Below are positions 19,101 through 30,624 of a stretch of 64,000 nt of DNA, one piece after another. The notes below the pieces were generated by a model. The model was not told the DNA's origin and made no database searches. It saw nothing but the letters and a program-made list of their open reading frames with translations. Both the position numbers and the translations under genes were made by a program. How positions within the stretch are numbered: position 1 is the stretch's first letter; each line of letters begins with the position of its first letter. This DNA is from Pseudomonadota bacterium (lineage in GTDB: Bacteria > Pseudomonadota > Alphaproteobacteria > Micropepsales > Micropepsaceae), in the NCBI GenBank assembly GCA_018241025.1, contig JAFEEQ010000028.1:52339-116338 (forward strand), read 5' to 3'.

Positions 19101-20169
19101 CGGCCAGCCGGAATACCTTTCGCTGCTCATGCAGGTCACGGCCGGCGCGCACGGCTTCTCCCCCAATCCGCCCGCCGTCAGCTGGGCACAGCTAAGCGCG
19201 ACCGGCTGGTCTGCGCTCACACCGCCCGACACACTCCAGGGCAACGGCACCGAAGGCACATCGACCGACTCCAGCCTCCAGAACACCGGCATAATTTCGC
19301 TGAAACTCGCGCCGCCCATCACCGATCTGCTCTGGCTGAAACTAGGCATCATGAGCGGCGCGGACAGCTTTCCCTTGCTCGCCGGCATCACGACCAATGC
19401 GCTGACGGCGACATGGATCGGACCGGGCGGCGCGCAGACGCTCGGCCTCCAGTCCCTGCCAGCCGGCACGATCACCGCCAGCGATCCACCGCTCGCCGAC
19501 ATTGCGTCGATCGACCAGCCCATGCCGTCTTTCGGTGGGCATCCGCGCCTCGAACGGCGTCCGTTCTGGATGTGGATGGCGGAGCGCCTGCGCCACAAGG
19601 ACCGCGCGATCGATGGCTGGGATTATGCCCGTCTCGCGCTCAGCGAATTCCCGACACTTTGGCAGGCCCAAGCTCTCCCAGCGCAGGACGAAAATGGCCG
19701 GCAGAAGCCCGGCCATGTCGACCTCATCGTCGTTCCGGGTTCTGCGACGCCGAACATCGCGGACCCAACCATTCCATTCGCCGATCAATCCCTGCTCGAA
19801 GAAATCAATGTAATGACGACGGCGCGGTGCAGCACTTTCGTGACGCTGGCGGTCGACAATCCGCTCTACGTCCGCGTCACCGTCACCGCCGATCTCGTCT
19901 TCAGCCCCGCCGATACGGTCGCAGCCTGGTGCGCGAAGCTGAACGGCGAGTTGATCGCATGGCTTTCGCCCTGGGAGCCGCCACCGGAGCTCGGCCTCCG
20001 CCCCGACGACTACACCAGCGAAATCGCCATCGCCGAGTTCGTCCGCGCCAGGCCATATGTCGTTGCGATCCTGTCGCTTGCACTCACCTACGATCCGCCG
20101 GACGAGGCCGCGTGGTGCTATCTCACCTCGGCCGCGAAGCACGACCTCACCGGGGAGCTCGCGCCATGA
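16105..20169 (+). CDS. Large baseplate protein (Pvc11-like, gp6/J-type)
   Basis: 1354 residues, the longest eCIS gene here. In PVC-type particles the homologue forms most of the baseplate wedge. Recognisable parts are an N-terminal helical region of about 250 residues, a middle segment beginning VYLTFAPAQGIAETDVPKGTVF typical of Pvc11-like and baseplate J-like proteins, and a C-terminal region (HVDLIVVPGSAT, VRVTVTADLVFSP, YTSEIAIAEF) typical of the gp6/J family. Inserted around residues 730-900 is an Ala-rich stretch with many predicted helices. The gene starts 4 nt after gp25 and its stop overlaps the next ATG (ATGA), so both large baseplate proteins are coupled. Confidence 0.88.
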   Translation: MADGRPKKTLNQATSQRTRWREAPAPARVKVDGRSLADLLAFGAEYGALITFYDLADKPDGDWAIFFRNDPSIALALVASLDVGSIATALRHEIAALRHIHGTTRRLEALRRIIGVILRLVRILDNGANVPGAVGLSKAIAHEVQSFLSSELRNFAIRTTAISPEPDLHIDLAGLSDLWGVSRPAIGSGDVGYSGDWFREIIAALEDLAAVLIASLTRLSAQARDHLASSLEAQGHAPQSALYDAFAKLFGHAQNTVNEFPRRMVEYYYSTVLKQSSRREAPDQVYLTFAPAQGIAETDVPKGTVFPAGTEDDGTVINYAADRSLEVYDSTVAALRTLRATSNQLLSGTVTLAEQAPAIAAPFPPFGANEAGEQGSLTSSCATLGFAVASNTLMLTGGDRRVDLRFQIGGASWLKLQRRLAPLARQLDLGAEAVLAQLMQASFGLQRSAAGGWIAVADFTVVPDIKSRNIILVLSFTLADGAAPLVALSTLPADPDATPPTGPVPSQDMPVLMANLIQDPVTLRNGDASVQVFPYPIMAEVALDTLTIYVNVQNFGALALTTANGPVDASQSFATLGSPPVRFSTLEMASPELFLKRLDYLTLTNDWYGIPTGATGFSGYYQAYVEDADGNPLDPIDNTTFLSTVTVNNPGYWTLDQPKQVPGNDAALYLFQTTEGNPVTEPCAPLKGRTVFEKLPVAIATPPPQYDPSLSAIVLTLTEPPYAFGDTLYARNVMAASLRETALAAACAQKCAQPKPDPPEMKALAASLDAVAAANSDTPARQYRQAVTDAASKSLSQMTGTVLTLIGDARAPGLDAALTGGTTQDDLFAEDGGTGPSSADVAMNLARWISQNGAAARDPATRDAIRRIVEAQSHVIDAVTEAARPPVAAARAKVTATLFAARAALRTPDPLPVKDCIARCMGADPARSYPNVPWLPMTSAVTLHYAGLSALPNKPVAGDAYYYLEPFDSVAAVDWTTGSGEVPLLQPQADQGALFIGLTGQPEYLSLLMQVTAGAHGFSPNPPAVSWAQLSATGWSALTPPDTLQGNGTEGTSTDSSLQNTGIISLKLAPPITDLLWLKLGIMSGADSFPLLAGITTNALTATWIGPGGAQTLGLQSLPAGTITASDPPLADIASIDQPMPSFGGHPRLERRPFWMWMAERLRHKDRAIDGWDYARLALSEFPTLWQAQALPAQDENGRQKPGHVDLIVVPGSATPNIADPTIPFADQSLLEEINVMTTARCSTFVTLAVDNPLYVRVTVTADLVFSPADTVAAWCAKLNGELIAWLSPWEPPPELGLRPDDYTSEIAIAEFVRARPYVVAILSLALTYDPPDEAAWCYLTSAAKHDLTGELAP

Positions 20170-22589
20170 CCGAGACCTCCGCGACACTGCCCACCACGCC
20201 GCTTCCACCGGCGATGAACTACGTCTTCCTGCGCGAAGAGGCGATCCGCCTCGTCCAGGCCATGTCGGGGCAGGTCTGGACCGACTACAATTTCTCCGAC
20301 CCCGGCGTCACCATCGTCGAACAGCTCTGCTACGCGCTCACCGAGCTGTCTTATCGCGCCAGTCTTCCGGTCGAAGATTTGCTGTGTGAGCCAAAGACCG
20401 GACAGGTGCTGCTGCGCCGCGCCGGCCTCTATCCGGCGCGGGCGATCCTCCCGGTCAATCCGGTCACGCCCGACGATCTGCGCCGCCTCGTCATCGACCG
20501 TGTTCCGGGGGGTGCCAATTGCTGGTTCCTGCCCATCGATCCGGCGCGCGATCATGGCGTCGGCGGCCTCTACGAGATCGCCGTGCTCGTGGCGCAGCAG
20601 GATCCCTGCTGCCGCGGCCCGCATTACCGGCCCGAGGAAGTCTGCGAAGAGGTGCGCAAGGTCTATTGCGCGCATCGCGCCCTGAGCGAAGACATCGAAC
20701 ATGTCTACGCTCTTCAATTCGAGCAGACAAAGCTGCGCGCGACAGTTCTGATCGACGAAACCACGCCATCGGCGACCGTGCTGGCCGATCTCCTGTTCCG
20801 CGTGGGGCTGCTGCTCGCGCCGGAGCCGAAGCGCCAGTCGCTCGACGCCCTGATCGCCGAGGGCAAGACGAGTACCGACATATTCGACGGGCCGCTGCTG
20901 CACCATGGCTTCATCGCGGACAGCGAACTTGCGCCGCTCGCATCGAGCATTGCCGTGAACGACATCCTCAAGACTATGGCATCGACGCCCGGCGTGGTCG
21001 CGGTCCGCGATCTCATCGTACAGGCCGGCGGCGAAAGCTATGTGCCCGGCGATGTCATCCCGGTCCACAAGCACAAGATCCTTTGGCTCGATACGGGATT
21101 CGATGAAGGCCATCACGGGATCAGGCTCTACCGGGACGCCGTGCCGTGCCATCCGGACCAGGATCGCGTGCGGCGCGAACTGGACGCCCGCTGGGCGCAA
21201 CAACGGCAGACTTGGCCGCTGGCGATCGACTATCGCGAGCAATATGGGCTTCAGACCGGTACGGCGCGCGATCTTGCGTCCTACAGCTCGGTGCAGGATC
21301 AGTTTCCGAACGTCTACGGTATCAATGCATCCGGCCTGCCGGAATATGCCAGCGCCGCCCGCAAGGCGCAGGCGAAGCAGCTCAAAGGCTATCTGATGGT
21401 CTTCGACCAGCTGATGGCGGACTATTTCGCGCAGCTCGGCTTTATCCGCGAACTGTTTTCAATCCGGGCCGGACGCTGGCGGACCTATGCCGTGCAATCG
21501 CTCCGTCCTATCGTGCCCGACGTCGGGCCGCTTCTGTCGCCCGGCTATATGGAAGGCCTGCTCGCCATCACCGCCGCGGCCGATCCGGTGATCGAGCGCC
21601 AATCGGACATTCTCGATCTCCTGCTTTCGCTCTATGCCGAGCGCCTGTCGCTGCCGCAGCAGGCGAGCTGCGACTGCGCCGACGAGACCGACACCGAAAC
21701 CGAGCTGCTTCGCGCCAAGCAGATACTTCTCGCCCGCACGGTGCCGGTAACCTGCGATCGCGGCCGCGGCTTCGATTACCTCTGTACGCCGGGACAGGGC
21801 AACGCGACCGGCATGGAGATCAAGTGCCGTATCGAACTCGGCCTCGCCGACCTCGGCGACGCCGGCAGCGGCCAGATCGTGGCCGAAGCCGACGAGGCGG
21901 ATTTCGGCCGCCGCCTCGATCCCGACGAAGCCCGCATCGTCGAAACCACCTTCCTCCCCGCCGGCGATGTCGGAGACACCGCCGACGATGCCGGCGACAG
22001 CGATACCTCCCCGCTTGCGGGCAAGCGCGTTGCCGATGCGCTGCAGTCGGCACTCGGTCTCGTCGAGAACTACCGCATCGGCATCATGCCGGGCGAGGCT
22101 TCGGTCGATCTGGTCTGCCGCGATGAAGCGGACAATTGGTGGCGGATCGGCCGCTATGACGGCACCGCGGGCGCTGTTGCGGTCATGTCGCGACTGGTGC
22201 ACGGCTCGGGCCGTGAGCTGCGCCGCCACCAGTTTTACGTGATCGAGCACATCCTGCTGCGCTATGCCCAACCGCAGGACAGCCAGGACGGCGGATACTA
22301 CAGCTTCCGGATGACCGCGGTGATCGCCGAGATGGGTCGCGAGTCCGGCAGCGAGATCTGGCGCAACCAGGTTCGCGCGATCGTCCGCCGCAACAGCCCC
22401 GCACATGTTGCCGTCGATTGCGTGTTTCTCGACCGTCACGACTTCCATGAATTCCTCAGGCGTTATCGCCAATGGCGCGAAGCGCTCCATCGCGGCAGAG
22501 GGCGCCGCCGCGCCAGCCGCGCACTCGAACGTTTCCTCAAGGTTCACCACGGCCGCGGCGAGCGGCCGGACAGGGATATGGAGGAATAG
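20166..22589 (+). CDS. Baseplate protein (Pvc12-like)
   Basis: 807-residue second wedge protein. The open frame extends far upstream inside the previous gene, but the ATG at 20166 overlaps its stop and gives a normal N terminus. It includes DYNFSDPGVTIVEQLCYALTELSYRASLPVEDLL, the signature of Pvc12-like baseplate proteins (here split for reading: DPGVTIVEQLCYALTEL). A conserved FDQLMADYFAQL segment lies in the middle. An acidic stretch near residues 560-620 (GDVGDTADDAGDSD) and a very basic C terminus (RGRGRRRASRAL) are notable. The last codon abuts the first cargo gene directly. Confidence 0.85.
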   Translation: MTETSATLPTTPLPPAMNYVFLREEAIRLVQAMSGQVWTDYNFSDPGVTIVEQLCYALTELSYRASLPVEDLLCEPKTGQVLLRRAGLYPARAILPVNPVTPDDLRRLVIDRVPGGANCWFLPIDPARDHGVGGLYEIAVLVAQQDPCCRGPHYRPEEVCEEVRKVYCAHRALSEDIEHVYALQFEQTKLRATVLIDETTPSATVLADLLFRVGLLLAPEPKRQSLDALIAEGKTSTDIFDGPLLHHGFIADSELAPLASSIAVNDILKTMASTPGVVAVRDLIVQAGGESYVPGDVIPVHKHKILWLDTGFDEGHHGIRLYRDAVPCHPDQDRVRRELDARWAQQRQTWPLAIDYREQYGLQTGTARDLASYSSVQDQFPNVYGINASGLPEYASAARKAQAKQLKGYLMVFDQLMADYFAQLGFIRELFSIRAGRWRTYAVQSLRPIVPDVGPLLSPGYMEGLLAITAAADPVIERQSDILDLLLSLYAERLSLPQQASCDCADETDTETELLRAKQILLARTVPVTCDRGRGFDYLCTPGQGNATGMEIKCRIELGLADLGDAGSGQIVAEADEADFGRRLDPDEARIVETTFLPAGDVGDTADDAGDSDTSPLAGKRVADALQSALGLVENYRIGIMPGEASVDLVCRDEADNWWRIGRYDGTAGAVAVMSRLVHGSGRELRRHQFYVIEHILLRYAQPQDSQDGGYYSFRMTAVIAEMGRESGSEIWRNQVRAIVRRNSPAHVAVDCVFLDRHDFHEFLRRYRQWREALHRGRGRRRASRALERFLKVHHGRGERPDRDMEE

Positions 22590-24377
22590 ATGCCGCAACT
22601 CGCACAGCTCCAGCGTCCACGGCCGTTGCAACACGCCGGCAGCCATGCCGCCCGAGCGGGCCATCCGGCCGTGGCCCAGCTTGCCGAGGATCTCAACGCC
22701 CGGTCGCAAAATCGCGGACTCGCAGCGCTCGCGCAGCGCCTGCCGGTGCAACGCGTTCCCGCCGCGCCGGATGCCGCCCATGTCGCCGAGGCACGCTGGG
22801 AACTCGGCCGCGCCGCCCAGCGCAAGCCGCTCACCACCGCATTACTGGGCAGCGCATCGCAGGCCCCTCTCCAGATGGCGGGATGGCGCGACTATGTTCC
22901 GAGCTGGCGCACCGTGGGCATCGTCGGCGCCGGATTGGCGGCCGGCGCTCTCGCCTCGACGGGCTTCGGCCTGCCGGCCGCGACCGCAATCGGTCTCGGC
23001 CTCACCGGAAGCGCGACCGTGGCGGCGACGCATGCCGGAGGCATCGGTGCCGGACTCGGAACCGCGGCGCTTGGCACCGCAGGTGTGCTTTCCGCTGGCA
23101 TGCTTCCAGCACTTGCCGCGCCGGTCGTCGGTGCGCTGGCCGGCGGCGCGACGGGACTCGTGCGCGGAAGCGGCGAAGGCGCCATCGGCGCCGTGGTCGG
23201 CGGCCTTGCGCCGGCTGTCGGGCTGGCGGGCCTCGGCTCCGGCTTCGGCGCCGCCATCGGCGCCGACACCCAATCGGCGCTGACGCGCCATCCGGTCGTC
23301 GATAGCGGCCAAGCGGCGCCGCCCGTGTCCGACGTGATCCTCTTTCGCGCAACGGAGATGGCGAAAGCGCAGACGGGTAAAAAGACGCCGAGCGCTTCGG
23401 ACATCGCGACGGCGCTTGGTAAGCCGCTCAGCGACCGCGTGCAGCGCGAACTCAACAAGATTTCGGGAGAAGGCGAGCGGAAAAGACGGCTTTCGACGAT
23501 CATCCATTTCCAGACCCGGGGCATCGGCGGGCCGGGCGATGAAGGGCGCAAGGTGACGGCGCCCGCTCTGAATGAAGTGCGGCGCGTCCTGCTCGCGACG
23601 CCATTCATAAGGAACGTGCTCACCGAAAAAGGCCCGAAGAGCGACATGGTCTCGCTCAATCGCAATGCCCCGCCGGAATCGGCCAAGGCGCGGCAGGTCT
23701 TCAACCGGCTGGTCAGCCGCCGATACCGCCTGCCGAATATAACCGCCAAGCGTGGAAGCTATCTCAATCCGGTCTCGTCGATGAGCGACGACGGCACGAT
23801 GACCGAAGGCTTCGCCGCCACGCGCGACACCATGGTCCACGAGATGGGACACCATCTCGAAAACAACCTCTCACCGCTCGAATTCGGAACGTTGCACAAT
23901 TTCATGCAGGCCCGCAGCGGCGGCTGGAATTTCCGCAATGTCGGCTGGGGCTATGTGAACAACAAGCGCGACAGCGATGTCGGCTACGACACCAACACGC
24001 CCAATCCCGTCCCCGGCGAGTCGATGCCGCTGACCCGCCTCGGCGTCAGCCTCATCGGTCATGGCCTCGGCCTGGAGGCAGGCGAGGCCGGTATCGACCG
24101 GTTCCTCGACACCCACTCGCATACCCAAAAAGGCAGCTATGCGACCAAGGTCTACGACCCGGCGACAGCGGCCCGCACAGAATTCCTGTCGACAACCATC
24201 CATCTCATGGCGCGCGGCGATAGCGCCCAAAAACTGATCCAGGCCGATCCGTTGCGCGTCTGTGTCTTCCTGCATGTCGCCCAGCCGGGTGTCTACGAAC
24301 AGGTTCGCAAGACGCTGTCCAAGTCCATCCCGCCCGTGGATCTCGATTCACTGATCAGCCGGGTCAAAGGAGCCTGA
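22590..24377 (+). CDS. Putative eCIS cargo: leader, glycine-zipper region, HExxH metallopeptidase-like
   Basis: 595 residues, no overall family recognised. Residues 1-56 carry a leader shared with the other two cargo candidates (AVAQLAEDLNAR, then LAALAQRL and PVQRV). Residues about 109-228 are a Gly/Ala-rich hydrophobic tract of glycine-zipper type (GAGLAAGALAS, ALAGGATGLV), as in pore or translocation domains. The C-terminal half is hydrophilic and contains VHEMGHHLE, an HExxH zinc site with His417, Glu418 and His421; a possible third ligand is Glu424 or Glu531. The gene sits between baseplate and tape-measure genes, the usual cargo slot in eCIS loci. I infer a toxin delivered by the particle, with the hydrophobic tract aiding membrane passage. 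No immunity gene is visible next to it. Confidence 0.7.
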   Translation: MPQLAQLQRPRPLQHAGSHAARAGHPAVAQLAEDLNARSQNRGLAALAQRLPVQRVPAAPDAAHVAEARWELGRAAQRKPLTTALLGSASQAPLQMAGWRDYVPSWRTVGIVGAGLAAGALASTGFGLPAATAIGLGLTGSATVAATHAGGIGAGLGTAALGTAGVLSAGMLPALAAPVVGALAGGATGLVRGSGEGAIGAVVGGLAPAVGLAGLGSGFGAAIGADTQSALTRHPVVDSGQAAPPVSDVILFRATEMAKAQTGKKTPSASDIATALGKPLSDRVQRELNKISGEGERKRRLSTIIHFQTRGIGGPGDEGRKVTAPALNEVRRVLLATPFIRNVLTEKGPKSDMVSLNRNAPPESAKARQVFNRLVSRRYRLPNITAKRGSYLNPVSSMSDDGTMTEGFAATRDTMVHEMGHHLENNLSPLEFGTLHNFMQARSGGWNFRNVGWGYVNNKRDSDVGYDTNTPNPVPGESMPLTRLGVSLIGHGLGLEAGEAGIDRFLDTHSHTQKGSYATKVYDPATAARTEFLSTTIHLMARGDSAQKLIQADPLRVCVFLHVAQPGVYEQVRKTLSKSIPPVDLDSLISRVKGA

Positions 24378-24380
24378 CAC

Positions 24381-25592
24381 ATGCCGGGATTCGCCCCACT
24401 CCAGCGCCGCCCCGCCTCCGAGATGCATACCGCCCAGGCGCGGCAAGCTATTCCCTCCGGTCCGATCGCCCAACTCGCAGGCGCCCTCAACGCGAGGCCG
24501 GCGGTCGCGCAGCTACGCACTCTGTCTGCCAACCTGTCGCCCAACGAACCAGTGCAGCGCGTCTTCACGATCAAGGGCGGCAAGCGCTACGACGACGGCG
24601 ACGAAGTGCGCAAGAACACAAGTCTCGCAAGCCATGTTCGAAACCAGGCCAACAGCGACAAGATCATCGATGCGGTCGCCGGCATGGCCGAGGAAGGCAA
24701 GGATTACGGAGCTCTCAGCTGGCTCGAAGTCATCGACACCGCCAAGAAGACGCTCGACGACGACCAGCTGATGGATTTCTCGCATATCCTCGAAGACACG
24801 AAATACATGGCCGACGAAAAGGAGCTCAAGCAGCTCAACCGCAGCAACAGCATGGACTTCTCTGACCTCCTCAAGACGGAATTCGGCGGAACCAGCGAGG
24901 AGGCCCGCACCAACACCATGCGCATGGAATTTTCGAGCGAGATCAAAGGGCACGAAACCCAGAAATATACCACCAGCGGCGACGGCAGGCTGATGTCGAT
25001 CGGCAGCAGCCAGCTCGGCGATTCGAGATACGCCAAATTCATTCCCACGCTTAGGAACAAGGTCGGCAAGACCGAGCAGATCACCGCCCAGCTCCTGCTC
25101 CATGCCCTGACCGATCACGACAAATATCTGAAACTCGCGAAGACCGAAGCCATCCCCGACATGGGCCGCCTCGCCATCGAGCAGACCCTCGCGCTGCTCA
25201 ACAACGAGATCATCAGCCGGTCGTCCTCGAATCTCGTGACCATCGTCGGCGTGCTTCAGAGCGTTGCCAATGGCCAGACCGCGAGCATGATCGACGGCTT
25301 CAACAAGGTTGGCATGTTCGTCCCGACGGGCTCCGATCATTCGTACAAGATCGGCGGCCAGATGCTGTCGCGCCTCCACCACAAGGGCAGCAAAGGGCGC
25401 GAGCACCTCAAGGCTGGACGCTTCGATTCCAAGCTCACGACCCTTTACGAGAATTACCGAGGCGGCATTCACAAGCTCTCGCGCCGGCACAAGACGCCGC
25501 TCAAGCGGCTGCAAATCCCTATCCGCAAGCTGCACCGCGTGTACTTCAAGAACCTCAAGAAGAAAACCAAGGTCACCGGCTTTGGAAAGTGA
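24381..25592 (+). CDS. Putative eCIS cargo with shared leader, unknown domain
   Basis: 403 residues, not recognised. Residues about 26-61 repeat the leader of the preceding gene (PIAQLAGALNAR, LRTLSANL, PVQRV). The body is charged and helical, richer in Lys, Asn, Ser and Thr than neighbouring proteins, and has no hydrophobic segment, HExxH or nucleotide-binding motif. Candidate catalytic residues cannot be picked out. The last 50 residues are strongly basic (KLSRRHKTPLKRL, KNLKKKTKV), which could bind nucleic acid, membrane lipid or the tube lumen. The gene begins 3 nt after the metallopeptidase-like gene and ends 6 nt before the tape measure. Role as cargo is inferred from leader and position. 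Confidence 0.65.
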   Translation: MPGFAPLQRRPASEMHTAQARQAIPSGPIAQLAGALNARPAVAQLRTLSANLSPNEPVQRVFTIKGGKRYDDGDEVRKNTSLASHVRNQANSDKIIDAVAGMAEEGKDYGALSWLEVIDTAKKTLDDDQLMDFSHILEDTKYMADEKELKQLNRSNSMDFSDLLKTEFGGTSEEARTNTMRMEFSSEIKGHETQKYTTSGDGRLMSIGSSQLGDSRYAKFIPTLRNKVGKTEQITAQLLLHALTDHDKYLKLAKTEAIPDMGRLAIEQTLALLNNEIISRSSSNLVTIVGVLQSVANGQTASMIDGFNKVGMFVPTGSDHSYKIGGQMLSRLHHKGSKGREHLKAGRFDSKLTTLYENYRGGIHKLSRRHKTPLKRLQIPIRKLHRVYFKNLKKKTKVTGFGK

Positions 25593-25598
25593 TGCACC

Positions 25599-28500
25599 AT
25601 GGCCGATCACGCCGTCGGGAAGCTGAACGTCTCGGCTGAAATGCCGGGCGAGGCCGAAGCCCGCATGTTGCGCGAGCGGGTGGAAGCGTTCTGGCGGGAC
25701 ACGGCGCCGGACCTCATGTCCCGCATTTTCGACGAACATGTCCCGTCTGATCGTCACATCCGCCTAGACAGGCTGACGCTGGATCTCGGCACGATCCCGG
25801 CCACAGGCTTCGAAGCCGCCGCGGCCCGAGCGCTGGAGCAGGCCCTGCGCGACGCGCTGCCGGATGCAATCGCGACAAGCTCTACCTCGCGAGATACCGC
25901 TGGTGCGACGCTCGAATTGGTCGAAGCCTTTCTCCGCACGGGAACCGTGCCGTTCTGGGCGCGCGGAATGCCGTTCGATCTCTCCGCCGCTCTCGCTCGC
26001 CTCGTGGCGAACCGTCCGGATGCGCTCCTGCCAACACTTCGCCGCATCGCGGGCAACCGGACAGCACTCGAACGGCTCGTGCTACGCCTCTCCGATCAGG
26101 ACCTGCGCCGGCTCCTCGAATTCCTGGCGCCGGCGGACGCCGCGCTGGTCCTCGCATATCTGGCGGATATCGGTGCCGCACACCGCGTCGAACCGCTCGT
26201 TCCGCTTGCCGAACCCGCCCTGCACCGCGAGATGTGGGTCGTGACGTTCGAATACCTCCTGCGCGATGCCGGCACGCAGTTCAATCGCCGAAGTTTCCTG
26301 GCCGCGCTTCTTCAGGACCTCGCCATTCGCGAGGATCTGTCCTATGCCGACCTGCTTATGCTGCTGCGCGATGCGCTGGCGCGAACGGCTGGGCGCCTGA
26401 CGCTGCAGTCGTCGCTACCTGCTACCTTGCTCGAGTTGTTGACCGAAGAAAATCTGCCCGCGACGCCGCGGGAGCATGACCATGGCGCCGCTCCACCCGG
26501 CGAAGCGCGGCAGGCAGCATTTATCGCAACGATCCTTGCCTGGCATCGGCATACATACCTGCTTCCTATATCGAATGGCGCATTGGATCGGTTGTTGGCC
26601 GAGTACGCACGAGGCGCGCGCGATACCGATCTCGACAAGTTTGTCAGCGGCGCACTGCGCCCTCTGGTCGACGGCGCTTCAATGGCCGACATATCCGCAT
26701 CGATTTCCGCTCATACGAAGGACGAACGGCTCCGCGAAGCGTTGATCCGTAGCAGCGAGGATACGCACCCCCGGATCGCCGCGCCGTCCCCGGACAATCG
26801 CGAATTCGATACAGCGATCCGCGAAGGCGATCGCGCGAAGCTTGCGACACTGATCGCCCGCCTACCCCACCCGGCGCTCGCCGCTCTCGTGCGCCGAATC
26901 GCCGGCGAGCGCACCATGCTCTTTCGGCTCGTCGGCCTTCTCGAAGACGAAACACTCCGTTTGCTTTTGAGCGTGCTTGACGCGGAACACGCCGACGATG
27001 TTTCCGAATACCTCGCCACCTTGCGAGCCGCGCATCGCGAATCCCCGCTGATCCCGGTCTCGCATGAGCGCTTCGCCCAGCTCACCTGGACGCTCGCCAT
27101 CGACTATGCCGCCCACGAACCCGGCAGCCAGTTCAATCGCCGGAGCATGCTGCTCAGCCTGATCGAAGGGATAGCGCGTCATGACGGCCTCGACGCCAGC
27201 CAGGTGATGGCCAGTCTGGCGCGCGGCCTCGACGCGTTGGCCGCACGGCGCATCCCCACCGGCTCGATGCCCGCGATTTTGGCCGAGCTGCTGGCGGGTC
27301 GCCCGCATGAAGGCCGGCCGCACGGCCTGCTCGAACGCGCTGCAAACTACCTTCGCAGCGGCCAGACCGAAAATGCGGGGCCGTCGCTTCCGGAGCTCCT
27401 ACGCATCGATCCTGGCGGCCTTGCCGCGTTGTTGCGTGAGCTTTCCATCGCAAAGAGCGGTCAATGGCCCGTCCAACTGGAACGCCTACTCCAATGGCTG
27501 TCGCCGCCCGAGATCGCGAAACTCCTCGCGCCATCGCTCGACCAGGCCCTGCTCGCGCGGGCGGCCGATGCGACGACCTGGCCCGAAGTCCTCACACGCC
27601 TTGCGCTCGGCGAGGCGCTCGAAGAGAACCCGGCCGATCGTGAAGCGATCCTGGCCGATTGGCTCGAGCGAGGGACGTTGCCGGAGGGTAGCCCAATTGC
27701 TTTCGCCGATCTGCGCGACGCGCTCGAAGCGCTTCCGGCTGCGGGTGTCCGGAGACTCATCTTCGCCACGCATGCGGCGCGGCGCGTTGTACTGTTACGC
27801 CGCCTTGTGACACTGTTCGACGCGCAGGGCGCGCGTCGCTTTCTTCTCCGCATCGCAGGCATCCCAGATTTGCCCGAAGATGGAGCGTCCGCTTTGGCTC
27901 TCGACGAATTGCTGCGCCGCGCGGCCGGTGTTCCTGCCATATTTCCAATGCCTCTCCCGAAGAACGCCTGGCACGACGATCCTTATGACAGTGCCTATCG
28001 TTGGCTCGACGGCACGGGGCCTGCGCCGGAGCAACTCGACGAAATCCTTCTGGAGCTCGTGAACAGAAACGATGCCCGTCTGCGCGAAGCTCTGATCGCG
28101 CGATGGCGCGATCCGTCGGCACGGACGCGCGAGCAACACCTCATCCTTCGCCGGATCGCCGATGCCGTCGGCGAAAGCGCGGCTCGAGACATCTTCATCT
28201 GGCTCATCCCCACCGATCGCCGTGGCGAGACTGAGAAGACGTTGAAGCGGCGCCGGGCACAGATGGATAATCTCATCGAGATCACCACGGCGGCACTGCT
28301 CGGTGCGGCCCAGGACCCCGAAAGCGACTCTACCGCCCTGGCCCATCCGGTCGCCGCCATGGGCGACGCCGAGCTTCGCGCCATGATCGGCCAAACCTGG
28401 CGCGACCGTGCCGCGCGCCGGCGCCTCATCGCGACGCTGCCCGATCGCACACTGATACGCATTCTCCGCATCCTGGCGCCGGTGCAGGCGAGCCTGCTCC

Positions 28501-29280
28501 TGACGATGATGCAGATGCTGAGCGCCAATCGCCGCGCCATGCCGTGGACTGCATTGTTCGACGCACTTGCGGCGCACGGCCCATCGGATTTGCGTAAGCT
28601 CGCCGATGGCCTCATCGCAGCCGTCGCCGGCGACGCCAGCGAGCGCCGGATTCTCCGCGACCGCGCACTTCGCGTAGCTCGCGAGAACGGCGCAATCGAG
28701 ATCGCCGCCGCGTTCCAGCCGCGCCCGACGCAGCGAGCCCCCGTATCACGCCAATCTGCGAACGAATCCGACCAGCCGCCGGAGACGCTTTATGTGAACA
28801 ATGCCGGCCTTGTCATCGTCTCGCCGTTTCTACCGCGCCTGTTCGAGAAACTCGACGTTCTGCGCGATGGTCCCGACGGCAAGCCGCGCATCTCCGGCAT
28901 CGAACATGCTTCACGTGCCGTTCACCTGCTTCAATACCTGGTCGATGGGCGCTGCGACGCACCGGAACCGGAACTCGTGTTGAACAAGCTGCTCTGCGGC
29001 CTCGATCTCGCGCTTCCGGTCGAGCCAGGCGTCGAGCCGACGGCCGAGGAACGCGAAGTATGCGACGGCTTGATTCAGGCCGTCATCGCCAACTGGCCCA
29101 TCATCAAGAACACCTCGCCCGCCGGCTTGCGCGAGACCTTCCTCCAGCGCGAGGGCCGGGTCACCCGCAGCGGAACCGACTGGCAGCTGCGCGTACAGCG
29201 CAAGACGGTCGACGTCCTGGTCGACCAGGTCCCGTGGAGCTTTTCCGTCGTCCTGCATCGCTGGATGGAGCATCCGATAC

Positions 29281-29294
<14 letters not shown>
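25599..29294 (+). CDS. Contractile injection system tape-measure protein (Pvc14-like)
   Basis: 1231 residues, mostly alpha-helical, thought to set tail length. The N terminus (RMLRERVEAFWRD, RLDRLTLDLGTI) and C terminus (ETLYVNNAGLVIVSPFLPRL, QAVIANWPIIKNTSPAGLRE, and WSFSVVLHRWMEHPI) are the conserved ends of the CIS tape-measure family. The middle contains an internal duplication: residues about 135-281 and 418-566 match each other through RIAGxRT, AAHR, QFNRRS and SxPAxLxELL. Weaker repeats follow. The start at 25599 lies 6 nt after the cargo gene. The 3' end overlaps the ATPase ATG by 14 nt. Confidence 0.9.
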
Positions 29295-30621
<1,327 letters not shown>

Positions 30622-30624
30622 ACG

